Numbered from the stretch's first letter, positions 22,681 to 33,538 are shown. The stretch is 64,000 bases of DNA from Megamerina dolium (GCA_963854835.1 OY978530.1:15325720-15389719), one strand, 5' to 3'. Made by a program: numbers and translations. The notes: generated by a model from the sequence alone, not told the origin.

Positions 22681-23370
22681 ATTTATTACTTAAATTATTA
22701 TTTATTTATATTTCAAATGTAAAATCATAAAAAATAAAAAGTAAACAGTATAACCATAAATATCGCTAATGTTATTTCTATTTAAAGTGTAAAATCAATG
22801 ATAAACAAATACTTACCAGTATGAACAATAAATATCGGTAAATATATCAATCGCAACTAAATTCAAAAGAAAGCACTATCGCACTACTCCCTTCACAACC
22901 ACGAGCATATTTGTGCCACTATAGCATAACGACCTGTCTAAAAACGACCGTTTCGCTTTGATGGTTATAGACGCAAGTGTCCGTCAACGTGTTAAAATTT
23001 ACAACAAAATTACCGTTTAAAGGATTTTTCGGTATGTCACATTTGCTACTTACTTTGCTGTCTTTTTAATTTTTTAACAATATTATACCCTCTAATGCAA
23101 AATACAATTATTACAAATTTTTAAATATCGTTTATCTATTTTGTTGTCAAAAGAATGCGTTTCATTTTTGTACTTAATTATTTCTTCTTTATCAAACAAA
23201 AATTCAATATTTAAAGAGATTCCTATCGGCATGAGTAGTATTTTCGGTAGAATTAACATTGTTTTGGGCATAAAGGTACCATTTTATTTTTGTTATCAAT
23301 TATAGTTCCAAGTTGTATTTTCTGTAGCTTTTGAAGGTTGATGTCCAGTTTTTACCTCTCTTCGTTTGTC
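22681..23370. other. AT-rich non-coding stretch
   Basis: No gene or repeat that I can name. It separates the mariner fragment from the minus-strand errantivirus-like element and may include the lost 3' end of the latter. Confidence 0.4.
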
Positions 23371-23375
23371 AAGAG

Positions 23376-23815
23376 TTAGACTATTCCTAATCTTGCTGAT
23401 GCTATATTGTCTAGAATGTGATCAACGTTGTCTTGCAGTATTTTTAACTTTAGCGTGAAGTCAATGAGTAAGGCATGTTCGTAAAATTTATTGTTATTGT
23501 TTTTAAGGCTACTGATGTTATCAAGTATTCTATTCCTATCTTGTTCTATAATTTCTTTTAGTTTGGGGAAAGTGTCATTGAAGTGTGTGGCTTTCTCAAT
23601 ATTATTTCGCATTGTGTTAAGTATATTTTCTATTTCGAAAAGATCAGTTATATGCAATATTGTCTCAAAGCTTTACACAATGTCTTCAGTTCCAGTTTCG
23701 ATTTCGATGAATCCGTTTTCAGTTTGTATTTTCTCTATCGTCACTTGTCCCATTACTGTCGCTGTTATTGTTAGTGCTAGTAATAGCACTGACAATAACG
23801 TTTGATGTATGTACA
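23376..23815 (-). pseudogene. Env-like N-terminal fragment
   Basis: The frame from ATG at about 23815 starts with a hydrophobic signal-peptide-like segment of about 20 residues. After roughly 45 codons a TAA interrupts it at about 23672. The following 93 codons are rich in Leu, Ile, Asn and Lys with a heptad-like pattern, similar in character to the helical part of errantivirus envelope proteins. The fusion region, the transmembrane anchor and the rest are absent. Position directly after the integrase remnant supports the assignment. It is broken and truncated. Confidence 0.65.
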
Positions 23816-23829
23816 TTATGTAAGTTGGC

Positions 23830-24330
23830 TTTAATAAATTTATGTTGCTCTTTGTGTCGAAGAGCTCTATAATTATTTGTGCATTCTTCTTGTCATTCCT
23901 CTATGTAATTTTCTCTTTTTTTGTTTTGCTTTTGTATATCTTACTCTTTTCCTATTTTTAGATTATTATAAATTGCTAATTGGTCACATTTCCCTTCATT
24001 CACGTTTTGTGGAGTTTCTTTTATTGCTGAATGATAACTACGATTGTAAAATTCTATTGCTTTGCTCATTTTTTCTTTGATGTTATAATTTCTAGCTTCT
24101 ACCGTAAAGGTTTTTATTTTCTCACTGAGAGTACTGTGTAAGCGTTCGATATCGGCGTTGCCGGTATGGCTGTAATTAATTATCTGTAATTAATTTCTTG
24201 AAGTGTCCTTTCTGTGACAAGTATAGTTTTATTTTTTCTATTATTATTTGGTTATTTATTTGGTTTGGTACCGGGGCTTCTGTTATTATTGTCTTCATTT
24301 CTTCGAATGCCAAGATGTAATTAGCGTTAT
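23830..24330 (-). pseudogene. Integrase C-terminal remnant
   Basis: Shifted minus-strand frames show a region like the end of a Gypsy integrase core (KAIEFYNRSYHSAIKETP) followed by a Lys/Asn/Gln-rich C-terminal stretch. The zinc-binding part and the first two catalytic acids are missing. It lies between RT and env, as expected for an errantivirus. Confidence 0.65.
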
Positions 24331-24337
24331 TTAGCGT

Positions 24338-24975
24338 CTATTTTTGTTCCCTTCCTAGACACTGGATTATTAGTAGTGCGACCTTAGCGAAATCCCTTAT
24401 GAATTTTCGATAGTAACCGACTGCTCCCAAAAACGTTTTAATTTGTTTAGAGGTATGGGGTATATTCAAATTCAGTATTTTATTGACTTTGTCAGGATTT
24501 GGTTTGACGTCTTTGAGTGTCAATACATGCCCTAAGAATTCTGTTTCTTTTTTGAAGAAACTGCATTTGTACAATTTGATACCTTCAAATTATGGTCGCG
24601 TAATGTTTTAAACATTTTTTCAATGCTTTGTATATGCTCTTGTATGGATGTGCTGAAGATATGCATGTCGTCCATACAAACGACACAAATTTTATTTATG
24701 TATTCCTTTAAGATGCTATTCATCATTCTTTGGAATGTTGAGAGGGCATTCGTAATATCTAAAAGACATTCGGATATTACGAATCCCCGTGGAGTCGAAA
24801 ACGCTGTTTTTCCCTGCTGGGTATGGGGAATTTGTCATCTATTGTTATTTCATTTAGTTTTCTGTAGTCCACTAATCTCCATTTCTTTTTTCCAGAATTG
24901 TCAGCCTTTTTTGGCACTATCCATAGAGGGCTATACAGTGAATTGCTTTCTTTAATTATTCCTATCGTAAGCATT
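24338..24975 (-). pseudogene. Errantivirus-like RT, two joined pieces
   Basis: 24975-24777 holds the RT start ([37 protein letters not shown]). The middle is deleted at about 24770. The catalytic region follows with VCMDDMHIF at about 24660 (usual YLDD altered), then LGHVLTLKDVKPNPDKV and TFLGAVGYYRKFIRDFA to 24350. A frameshift lies near 24570. Confidence 0.85.
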
Positions 24976-25145
24976 TCTTTCTATCTGTCTATTAATTTCC
25001 TGCTAGTGTATTTGTGGATACCTGTATATTTTTTAAAAACACTGGGGTAACTAATGTCGTAATTATTTCGTGCTGTCCCTCTGTCGTATTGGTTAATTGG
25101 TCGCCTTCACGGAAAACAGCTCTCTATTTGATGCTATTATTTTCT

Positions 25146-25490
25146 CTAGTCCCTCCTTTCTCGAGGATTAAGATCTTTGAAAAAGTTTTCGAATTCCGAT
25201 ATATCGTCATCTACAAACTCCAGTTGATGGGTTTCTTCGTATTTATATGGGTAGCAGTCCTTATATTTTATTTTTTGTCCATTAATTGCAAGTGACTCTG
25301 TTTCCATATCTATGTTTGCTTGTAAAGGTTTTAAAAAGTTTTGAACTAATACTGCGTCGAAATCTTTATTTCCTAAATATGTTAATTTCCATGCCATAGA
25401 GTATCTTTATTAAACTCTTTTGGTAAAAGTGTTATTATTTCGTATATTATTAATATATCTCCATTTACAGCTCAACATTTTATTGGATTA
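25146..25490 (-). pseudogene. Protease-to-RT linker of the errantivirus-like element
   Basis: An 83-codon frame (25397-25146) beginning MAWKLTYLGNKDFDAVLVQ and rich in acidic residues, resembling the region before RT in 17.6/297-type elements. The reading continues upstream to about 25490, where a SINE is inserted, and resumes beyond 25868. Confidence 0.55.
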
Positions 25491-25853
25491 AATAAATAAA
25501 TAAATATGTGGCACATAAAGCCCCAAAGGGCTCATTGGCCGAGCTTCTCTTCCATTACTGTTGTGCGTCTTAAATTTTGGACAATATTAGAAGGGACCTA
25601 CTTATTTTAGCCGGTTCCGAACGGCAGAACACTTGTGACATCACTTTTTCTGAGCTTTGTCACAGAGTTCTTTAAGAAGCTTTTTCATGGCAAGTTGTTA
25701 CTGTCGGAAGAATTGCCAATTGCTTGCCGACAGGTGGGTACCGTTCGAAAGAAAAATCTTATCGATATTAAATTTGTTATGCATCAGCCGGGGATTGAAC
25801 CACGACCTACAGATCAGAAGGCGAACACACTAACCACTGAGCTACGGCACCTA
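25491..25853 (-). mobile_element. tRNA-derived SINE, copy 2 (full length)
   Basis: 363 bases flanked by an exact 14-bp target duplication, ATTTTATTGGATTA at 25477-25490 and 25854-25867. On the minus strand it starts with a tRNA-like head: box A TAGCTCAGTGG at 25844-25834 and box B GGTTCAATC at 25801-25793, the two internal promoter elements of RNA polymerase III. A body of about 280 bases and a TTTA-repeat tail follow. It splits the protease region of the errantivirus-like element, so it is younger than that insertion. This is the best-preserved copy. Confidence 0.92.
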
Positions 25854-25867
25854 ATTTTATTGGATTA

Positions 25868-26260
25868 GGTAATAGTATTATTTTATATTGTGGTAGTAGA
25901 TATTCATTTAGGATCTATGTGGTTGGCCCTTAATTTATAAGGTATTTTATTTGTGTATTTCCTATTTCTAATTCTATTATCGGTAAACTTCCCTTGAGGC
26001 TTCTGAGAGAAAATTCGCTTCATCAATGTAATCGATATCCATCGGTTCTGTATAATTTTGAGTATTAAAGTGCCTCTGGTCCTGCCCCGCGGGATTTTTA
26101 AACTGTCCTCAAATCTGCCTGTATTGACTTGAATAATTACTATTTTTTCTGTACTGACCTGAATTATTGCACTGCATTATTGCTACTTCTGTGCTTGTAA
26201 TTTGGATAAAATCGCTGATTATATTCTTGGTGATAAGTTTTTTTGTTTGACTAATATTTC
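25868..26260 (-). pseudogene. Gag end / protease start of the errantivirus-like element
   Basis: Shifted minus-strand frames include an FSLRSLKGSLPIIELEIGN stretch at about 26000, the type of segment that leads into the retroviral-type protease of 17.6/297 elements. Upstream it is Asn/Gln/Arg-rich as in Gag C-termini. No intact frame. The assignment rests mainly on its position next to the better-supported RT. Confidence 0.5.
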
Positions 26261-26460
26261 TAGCTCTTTAATCTTTAAATAAACCATTTGTTTCTAGGTG
26301 ATTATAAGCATCTTGAATGTTGTTGACTAATATTAATAACTATTGATACCAAGTTGACGTTTATATTGTTGAGAAAAGTTTTTAATATAGTCAATTAATT
26401 ATTAGAAGTTTTGAATTCTTCAGGTTATTTGTGTCATATTCATATTTCTCATTTAATTTA

Positions 26461-27343
26461 CCAGGTGTACAAGTTTAAATCCGATGTTTTTCGGTAAAAA
26501 ACACTTTTTTTTTCATAGAAAAAAAAAATTAATTTATTCAAAGTATTTGCCCTCACTAGCTATACATTTTTCCCATCTCTCGGGCAATTTGTGTATACCA
26601 TGCCAAAAGAATTCCTCATTTTTCGAGGCAAACCACTCGTGAAGCCATTTTCCGATGTCTTCATACGAATCGAAGTGCTCTTCGGCGAGCGGGTGACCCA
26701 TCGACGAAAACAGGTGATAGTCAGAATTGGCCAGATCTGGTGAATAAGCGGGATGAGGTAGCACCTCGCAATTGAGTGTGTCCAAGTAGTTTTGGACCAG
26801 TTTTGATGTGTGCGATGGGGTGTTGTCGTGGAGAAAAATCAGCTTCTCATTTCTTTGTTCATAACCAGGCCTTTTTTCACCCAAAGCACGGCGCAATTTC
26901 ACTAGTTGTTGGTGGTAGCGGTGCACATTGACAGTTTCACCAGGTTTCGACAGCTCGTAGTAGATGACACCCTGCTGATCCCACCAAACGCACAGCATCG
27001 TCTTGCGTCCAAAGCGATTTGGTCTTGGAGAAGAAGTTGCTAGTTTCCGATAGCGTACTGTCGTCATAGGCCTCCACAAGCATTCGATGCGACTCAGCAG
27101 CAGATTTCTGCAAATTGAAGCAAAAAAGTAGAGCTTCCCGTATATGCTCTTTTTCTGGCACGAAACTAGACATGATTTTACGAAGAAAAATGTATGTTGT
27201 TATATGAAATCACTGATGATGTTTACTAATTGATGTTAACAGGTGTTAAACTCATAAAAAAAAGTATGCTCAGTCGATAATAGATCAATATGCTCACTAA
27301 CGTCATCTACGAGCAAACAGCGGATTTAAGCTTGTACACCTGG
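26461..27343 (-). mobile_element. Mauritiana-type mariner, internally deleted
   Basis: 883 bases with terminal inverted repeats beginning CCAGGTGTACAAG(T/C)TTAAA at 26461 and, on the other strand, at 27343, flanked by TA at 26459-26460 and 27344-27345. Full mariners are about 1.3 kb, so roughly 400 bases are missing from the middle of the gene. The ends look intact and could in principle be moved by a transposase supplied elsewhere. Confidence 0.92.
26534..27173 (-). pseudogene. Mariner transposase with central deletion
   Basis: The start MSSFVPEKEHIREALLFCFN at 27173 is the mauritiana-subfamily N-terminus and remains recognisable for about 43 codons (AAESHRMLVEAY). The reading then jumps to the region after the first catalytic Asp (RPNRFGRKTMLCVWWDQQGV, to the end at 26534). 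The second and third acids are present in LIFLHDNTPSHT and YSPDLANSDYHLF, and the C-terminus LPERWEKCIASEGKYFE is intact. About 120 residues with the DNA-binding domain and first Asp are gone, plus a frame change at the junction. Confidence 0.92.
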
Positions 27344-27473
27344 TATATAGTATATTTCTTAGACTAACATAATAATCTCTTAAAGTGCTATTATTAACCA
27401 TTGAAAATGTTTTTTGGTATAGCTGATGATATGTTTCTCGAACTCCAAACTTGATAAGGGTCAGCTTTACTAC

Positions 27474-28354
27474 TGTTGTGAGCCAAAATAGTACGTGTCT
27501 AATTTGTGCTTCTTGGCTCACTACATTATAAAAGCATTCTAATTGTTATATTATATATATTATTATATTTCATTACTATAATGTTATAACAACAATATAA
27601 TGTTATTATATTCTGTATTATATCATTATGCACATTATATTATGTAATTAATATTAAAACTTTAATAACATAGTGACTGAATGACCATTACCGTATTATG
27701 TATTATGTCACTTTGTTGGTAGAAATTCATGGTTATGGTTATATTGCACTTCATTGCCATGGTTGTTGGAAAAGAAACAATGTAAGCAACAACCATGTAT
27801 GCGTAATATTTAAAGCATAGAAACAAAAATGAAAGTTGAAATTATAACGATGACCTTCTGAAAAGGTGGCAATGAATTGATTTACTGAAGAAGTTGCAAT
27901 CTCTTCAGAATTTCTTTATTCAAGAACGAGGTAAATTTGTAAAATTAGACTATATAAACTAAGAGAACTTCTGAAATGAAGTTAGTTAAGATAAGAAGAT
28001 TGTTTTGGTGCTGAAGTAAAGGTTAAGTGTAGAAGAGTAACAGTAAAAAGTTATTGTAAAAGGTAAAAAGTAATGAATAAGTGTAAAAGTTAAAGTAAAA
28101 AAGGAAAAGTAACAGTAGTAACAAAGGTAAAAAGTAAAAGTGTAAAAGTAATTATACAAAAAAGTAAAGTAAAACATGTTAAAATCAAGTGACAAAAGCT
28201 ATTGTAAAAGGAAGTTTAGTGACAGTGAGCAATAAAGACTAATAAAGCGGACGGAATTGAGATTCATTTAAAGGCGGACAAAGAAGAAAACGGTAAGTCC
28301 TATAAAGTAAGATATTTAAGTAAATATTGTGATCTCCGAAAGGAAGACACAACA
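27474..28354 (+). repeat. G1-A 5' LTR
   Basis: Starts TGTTGTGAGCC and ends ACACAACA, TG...CA ends. Shares blocks with the 3' LTR at 36920-37652 (GTGAG(C/T)CAAAA, a long TA/TTA-rich part, GACTATATAAACTAAGAGAACTT, and a GTAAGT(C/T)CTA block near the end). Length differs by about 150 bases because of indels in simple repeats. A TATA-like TATATAAACTAAG sits at about 27951-27962. Confidence 0.8.
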
Positions 28355-28370
28355 TTTTGGCACAAAATTT

Positions 28371-28385
28371 TAGCGCAGTCGGTAG
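28371..28385 (+). other. Primer-binding site of G1-A
   Basis: TAGCGCAGTCGGTAG, one of the first motifs after the 5' LTR. The younger copies have TGGCGCAGCCGGTAG at the same place, so this site carries mutations. A tRNA 3' end would pair here to start minus-strand synthesis. I do not assign the tRNA. Confidence 0.65.
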
Positions 28386-28619
28386 GATACTGGGAAGTAT
28401 CTTGTAAGACAAGATATTTTTGGTTAAACGTTTAACGCAGTATTAGGATTCCATTGTTCCCTAGGACATAAAATCAATTTATATTCCAGGATAATATGTG
28501 ATGGAGGTTATCATCTCCTTAGATATTGTAATTCAGCAAGCCACCACTTTCATGTGGGATTTAATTAAGCAACATACCACTTACGAGCAATACCAATACT
28601 CGTAAAATCGAAAGTACAA

Positions 28620-29633
28620 CACGGTGTTGTGCCGCTTTTTTCTGACACCGTAACCTTTGCTAAGATATCTTATAGTTTAGGACTTACCCTTTTTTTATAC
28701 TTTGTGCATTTAGACATCTGATTTTGAAGTCTTGAAAATAGTCAAATTAAAACGGATGAAAGAAAAATTTTATTGGCGATTTTGCTATTTTGAGAAAATC
28801 AACAGCAATTTAATGAAAAAATTCTATTGCTATTAAATAAATTATAGAATAATACAATGCAACTAAAAACTATATTAGATTGTAACGCAATACTACAAGC
28901 CGGGATTGCAATTGCTCAGCCAGACCTACGGGAGATTTGGAAATTCGTAAGTCGAAACAAGTATTTTTATTTGGTCTTCAATTCATAAATTGTGCCTTTT
29001 AAGGACCGGAGTGTGTCATTTTGGGAGCACGACGTCCATGCAATATATATGCATATATATGCAGATTGCATATACATATATGCACATATACCCGTAGGAC
29101 CCGTAGCCACAAACATCAGACAAAATGCGTATAGACGAGATAGCGAAGATGGTTAGTAGACTAGTTCCAGTACTCACTGGAGCTGAGTCAAAAAATTTGA
29201 GATGCGTTCAATATTAGGTATTTTGTTTTTCTTTTTGGCTTTTATTTTCTTCTCACTGTGTATGGTTGTTGAATTATCTCAATCATATAGCGAGGTACGA
29301 TAACCCGTTGGTTCTTTTTTTAATGTTTATTATTTTATTTATTGTTTATTCATTATTTTTCTTCTTCTTCGTTCTTTGTTTTTCATGGTTGTGAAATTGT
29401 TCAACAATCATACAGTAAAGTACGATGACGCTGACCACGCATTTTTATAAATATACAACAACCCATTTTAGCCAATGATAATTACATTATGCATAGTGTG
29501 TTGATTATCGTTAATTAATGGTTACAGTAAATACACCTAATAAAATAACATAACGATAATAATAATATTACTAAAACATTTGTAGTGAGTCAAAATGCAT
29601 AAATTAGATGAGCATTATTTTGACTCACAACAA
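28620..29633 (-). repeat. Inverted G1 LTR pieces inside gag
   Basis: 29633 down to about 29203 is the reverse complement of a G1-type LTR start (TGTTGTGAGTCAAAATAATG), about 430 bases. Bases 28690-28620 are the reverse complement of the LTR end (GTAAGTCCTA...GTTACGGTGTC). Between them, 28700-29096 is sequence I cannot assign, and 29097-29202 is a direct copy of gag bases 29951-30056. So an LTR of the same family lies here in reverse, split by other material. Confidence 0.75.
29097..29202 (+). repeat. 106-bp direct repeat, first copy
   Basis: Matches 29951-30056 base for base as far as I can check. The second copy is in its natural place in gag (MRIDEIAKMVSRLVP). This one ends abruptly against the inverted LTR piece at 29203. 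Confidence 0.9.
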
Positions 29634-29950
29634 CGACAAAGTACTAGCACCAGGTGAGGAGCCAGAAGCTACATTAGCTGAACTAAGATATCTTTTAAAA
29701 ACACAGGGTCAAGCAAGTCTAGTCGTGAAAGACAACTTGGGTGCTCCATAGAAGAAATGAGGAGTTAGTAGGACTACTTAAGGAGAGGAATATTTCTGAG
29801 GAATTTATAGAAAAAAAAAAAACTCAGAATCTCCGTAGACACTGAGCAATTAAGAGCTCTCCAGGCCCAAGTAAGAAATCTTAAGAGGAAACGCAGTTTA
29901 GCGGGAGAGACACCTCTTCGCCGCCGTACACCTGTAAAGAGGATACTTAC

Positions 29951-30056
29951 GGACCCGTAGCCACAAACATCAGACAAAATGCGTATAGACGAGATAGCGA
30001 AGATGGTTAGTAGACTAGTTCCAGTACTCACTGGAGCTGAGTCAAAAAATTTGAGA
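29951..30056 (+). repeat. 106-bp direct repeat, second copy
   Basis: The copy in native gag context, continuing into RTEVYQFISGCELA. See the first copy at 29097-29202. Confidence 0.9.
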
Positions 30057-31039
30057 ACAGAAGTCTATCAATTTATCTCTGGCTGTGAATTAGCCAGTAA
30101 AGGAATAACACCAGATGAGTTCGAAGACTTCATATCTTGCATAAAGCAGCGTCTATACGTTTATACGTTTATTTTGGTATTGAAAAAAAATTTGCCAATT
30201 TAGAAGAATTATATACAATTCTAAGGAACACATACCTAAAAGTAATCCAGTTAGAACGCATCACTCACCAAATTTAGTTTGCACGGCAATAACCACAGGA
30301 AAGTATAAGTGCATTTGCTAGAAGATTAGACGAGCTGAAAACCTCCGCAACCCAGTGTGTCAAAGTCTCATATGGGGGAATATGAGAGCTAGAAGCTCCC
30401 GCAAAAATATCGTTTCTAACAGGCCTTAGTGAACTAATGCTTAGAATCCATATGCTAAGCAAACAAGGCACTTTCGAGGAACTAGCAGAGATGGACATAA
30501 ATACGAGTATCCTACTCGAAAGAGGGCAACAGCTCAACATGGGAGCCAATGTTAGTCTCAATACACCATTAAATTCTTAGGAAGCTTGCCAGACCCAAAC
30601 AGGTAACATAGTAGCGTTCCACCACAACAGGAATAATAAGTTGCCATTTAAGGCAGATCAGTACCCAGAAAATAAAATAAATCCCCAAAACAGCCAAAGG
30701 GAAGTTTCTACCCGTTGCTTTTGCGAGAAGAAGGGACACACCAGAGACGAATGTCTTTAAAGGAAAAATACGCCCTTCTGTAATGTAAGCAATATGGGCA
30801 TGAGTTCAATCTATCCTGTACGACGTTTACTAACAATATAAAGCCGCAAGGGAAATATACTTCAAAAACAGGGCATAGTATAGGAAGCCAAGAAAATGTG
30901 GGGCCTAATCAGATTAAGACCGAAGCTAAATGTTTCTTTTGCAGGAAGGCCGAACACAGGATTGCCGATTGTTACAAACGCAAAGAGTTGGAAAAGACTC
31001 AGCGAAACTACGGGGGGCCCAGGTACGGCCAATAAACGG

Positions 31040-31817
31040 AGAATCCCAGAATTTTGATAAAAATAGGCCAGCTGAAATGGGAGGAGTCCGTCATGCGTCT
31101 TTTGAGATTGTTGACACACTCTTACCGTCAGATAGTAAGATGGTGGAAGTTGGTAGTCAGGCGTCCAGAGGGATTGTTGACCTATCTTTCCTATCCAGTG
31201 ATAACAAACGTGGTTATTATTTTGGAGTCATTTGGAGTCATGTGGTCATTGTGTTTCCGTGTGAGGAAGCAAAAAATGGAAAACTCATTTTACTTGTAGA
31301 CTCTGTGGCAGATACCAGTTTAGTAAAATCAGCAGTAATTAACAAAAGCATTAGCAAGAAAGGGAATCCAAGGAAAAATCTTAGTGGTGCATTCGAAGGA
31401 TTTGTCACCACGTTAGGGTCAATAGCAGTCGAACATGAAAGGACTAAGGATTTGATTTTAGAATTACATGTAATATCTGAAATGAGAGGGATACCTGCAG
31501 ATGGTATCCTAGGAAGAGACAATTTATGGAATTGGTCCTGAATACTATGAAAAAGAAGCTGAGTTTCTTCCGTGAGTGAGGCTAATAGAGTACTCTACAA
31601 CAGTGAGGTTGTAGTACCAAGGATAACTTTGAAGATAGTTCCCTTGAAGGTAAACACCGATTTGGAAACCGTTATAGTGGAAAAACAAGAAGTTTCTCCC
31701 GGAATGTTTTTGGATGAGACATTGGGATGTGTCTCAAATAATAAAGTTTATGTACCAATACGAAATCGTATAATGTGAGCAACGATATAAGAGTTAATAT
31801 AGTTAAATCTAATCATC
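31040..31817 (+). pseudogene. G1-A protease and linker
   Basis: The frame 30930-31541 ends in a retropepsin-like region: KLILLVDSVADTSLVKS, where the younger copy G1-B has DSGADTS. The Gly after the catalytic DS is thus Val here, expected to harm the active site loop. GIPADGILGRDNLWN follows, the second conserved retropepsin block (ILGRD). A stop ends the frame at 31539-31541; 31572-31778 continues as the linker (VVPRITLKIVPLKVNTDLETV). RTE sequence interrupts at 31818. Confidence 0.85.
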
Positions 31818-32472
31818 AAGAGTCCCGGCGTCTTGGACAGCACGTCACTGTTGACAACTACGCTTTTGAAATAGTAACGGACTTTGTCTATCTTGGAACC
31901 AGCATTAACAGCAGTAATGACGTCAGCCTGGAGATCATGCGTAGGATAACTCTAGCTAACAGGTGTTACTTTGGGCTAAGTAAACAATTGAGATGTCGAG
32001 CCCTCTCTTGAAGAACTAAAATTACACTCTACAAGTCTCTCATCATGCCTGTCCTAACATATGGCGCTGAAGCCTGGACAATTTCCACCTCGGATGAGCG
32101 AATGCTTAGATTTTTCGAGAGAAAAGTCCTACGCAAGATCTTTGGACTTATTTGCGCTGGTGGCGAGTACCGAATAAGGTACAACCATGACATAGTAAAG
32201 CGCATCAAAATCCAGCGGCTGCGCTGGCTAGGTCATGTCGAGCGTACGGAAGAACACGCTCCAGCTAAGACGGTGTTATATTCGGAACCCGCTGGAGGAC
32301 GATGCAAAAGAGGAAGACCTAACCTCCGGTGGAAGGACCATGTACTGGAGAACCTGACGGCGCTTGGAATTTCTAACTGGCGCCAGCTAGCGAAGAACAG
32401 AGATGGCTGGCGAAGAATGATATTTTCGGCCTAAATCGATATTCGGTTATTATGGCCACATAAGTAAGTAAG
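31818..32472 (+). mobile_element. 5'-truncated RTE insertion
   Basis: 655 bases flanked by an 8-bp duplication TAATCATC (31810-31817 and 32473-32480). It carries the last part of the RTE ORF2 (DNYAFEIVTDFVYLGTSI, TLYKSLIMPVLTYGAEAW, ALGISNWRQLAKNRDGW) and ends with TAAG repeats, like the array at 18.6-22.3 kb. An internal TGA follows RCRALS at 32009-32011. It splits the G1-A linker before RT. Confidence 0.92.
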
Positions 32473-32480
32473 TAATCATC

Positions 32481-33538
32481 TAGAGCACATAGAGTATGAT
32501 GTAGTTTCTAAAATAAATAACGTTATGGAAACGAATAACTACAAGAGGTTTACTAAAATATTATAAACAGTTAAGTTAGATTCAAACCTAAATATGGAAG
32601 AAAGAAAAGTGATGGAAGACATCTTCAAGTCATTTCACGATTTGTTTTATTTGGAGGCGAAAAATTGTCCTACACAACAAGTATAAAACACACGATACCA
32701 GTAAAGACAGATCACGCACCAATAAATCAGAGACAGTACAGGGTACCAGATGTGCATAAGGAAGATAGAAGGTAAATAAAATCTTGGAAGACGAAATAAT
32801 CGTTCCCAGTTCTTCCCCATGGAATTCCCCAATAATATTAGTTCCAAGAAAGGCAGGAAACTATGGAAAAAAGAAATGGAAACTAGTTGTTGATTTCAGA
32901 AAACTGAACGATGCCACCATTAAACAGGTTTTTCCAATTCCACGCATCGATGACATATTGAATCAGTTAGGTTATAGTAGATATTTCACTACACTTGATC
33001 TGGCCAGTGGATATCATCAAGTTGTAATGGAAGAGTCAGACAGAGTAAAAACCGTTTTTAGTTCAGATGTCGCGCATTATGAATTTATTAGAATGCCTTT
33101 TGGGTTAAAGAGAGCACCTGCTACTTTTCAAAGATTAATGAATCATGTATTGACTGGACTCCAGGGAATAGATTGTTTTGTATATTTGGATGACATAGTG
33201 TAGGAATTTGGCACAACATGAACCGAGTTTGCGACGCGTGTGTGAACTCTTACGTAAACATAACTTAAAACTAAATACTGAGAAGTGCCAATTTTTGCGA
33301 AAAGAGATAATTTACCTAGGTCATAAGTGCACTGAGGAAGGGGCATTGCCAGATCCCAGTAAGGTAGAATATGTTAAAAATATTCCTGTTCCAAGAAATA
33401 GGAAAGATGTTCAGGCATTCTTAGGTTTAGTAAACTATTATCAAAAGTTTGTTGAAAATATGGCAAGCATAGCGCTACCAATTAATAAATTACTAAGAAA
33501 AGATGCAAAATTTGAATGGACCGATAAATGTTAGAAAG
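32481..33538 (+). pseudogene. G1-A reverse transcriptase
   Basis: After a decayed linker the frame 32784-33203 holds WNSPIILVPRKAGN, VVDFRKLNDATIKQVFPIPR, TTLDLASGYHQVVM, MPFGLKRAPATFQRLMN and the catalytic YLDDIV at 33183-33200, followed directly by TAG; a small deletion there removes the next few residues. Frame 33208-33534 continues with LAQHEPSLRRVCELLRKHNL, EIIYLGHKCTEEG and AFLGLVNYYQKFVE up to a stop at 33532-33534. Core motifs are present but the frame is broken twice. Confidence 0.9.

Larger units (their letters stand above)
23376..26260 (-). mobile_element. Errantivirus-like Gypsy remnant, heavily deleted
   Basis: Minus-strand order, from high to low coordinate: end of gag and protease region (26260-25146, split by a SINE), RT pieces (24975-24338), integrase C-terminal part (24330-23830), env start (23815-23376). 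The gag-pol-env order is that of the 17.6/297/gypsy lineage of insect endogenous retroviruses. Large deletions removed the middle of RT, RNase H and most of integrase, and env stops at the edge. I could not find its LTRs. Confidence 0.75.
28500..31040 (+). pseudogene. G1-A gag, scrambled
   Basis: A short N-terminal piece at 28500-28600 (TTFMWDLIKQHTTYEQYQ) matches the Gag start of G1-B. It is then cut by rearranged sequence. A second Gag piece with the coiled-coil and Arg-rich part is at 29640-29950 (TEQLRALQAQVRNLKRK, ETPLRRRTPVK), and the capsid-like part MRIDEIAKMVSRLVPVLTG at 29979-30140. Two decayed zinc knuckles follow at about 30710-30755 (RCFCEKKGHTRDEC) and 30930-30975 (CFFCRKAEHRIADC). 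Many stops lie in between. A 106-bp direct repeat and an inverted LTR piece lie inside. Confidence 0.8.
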
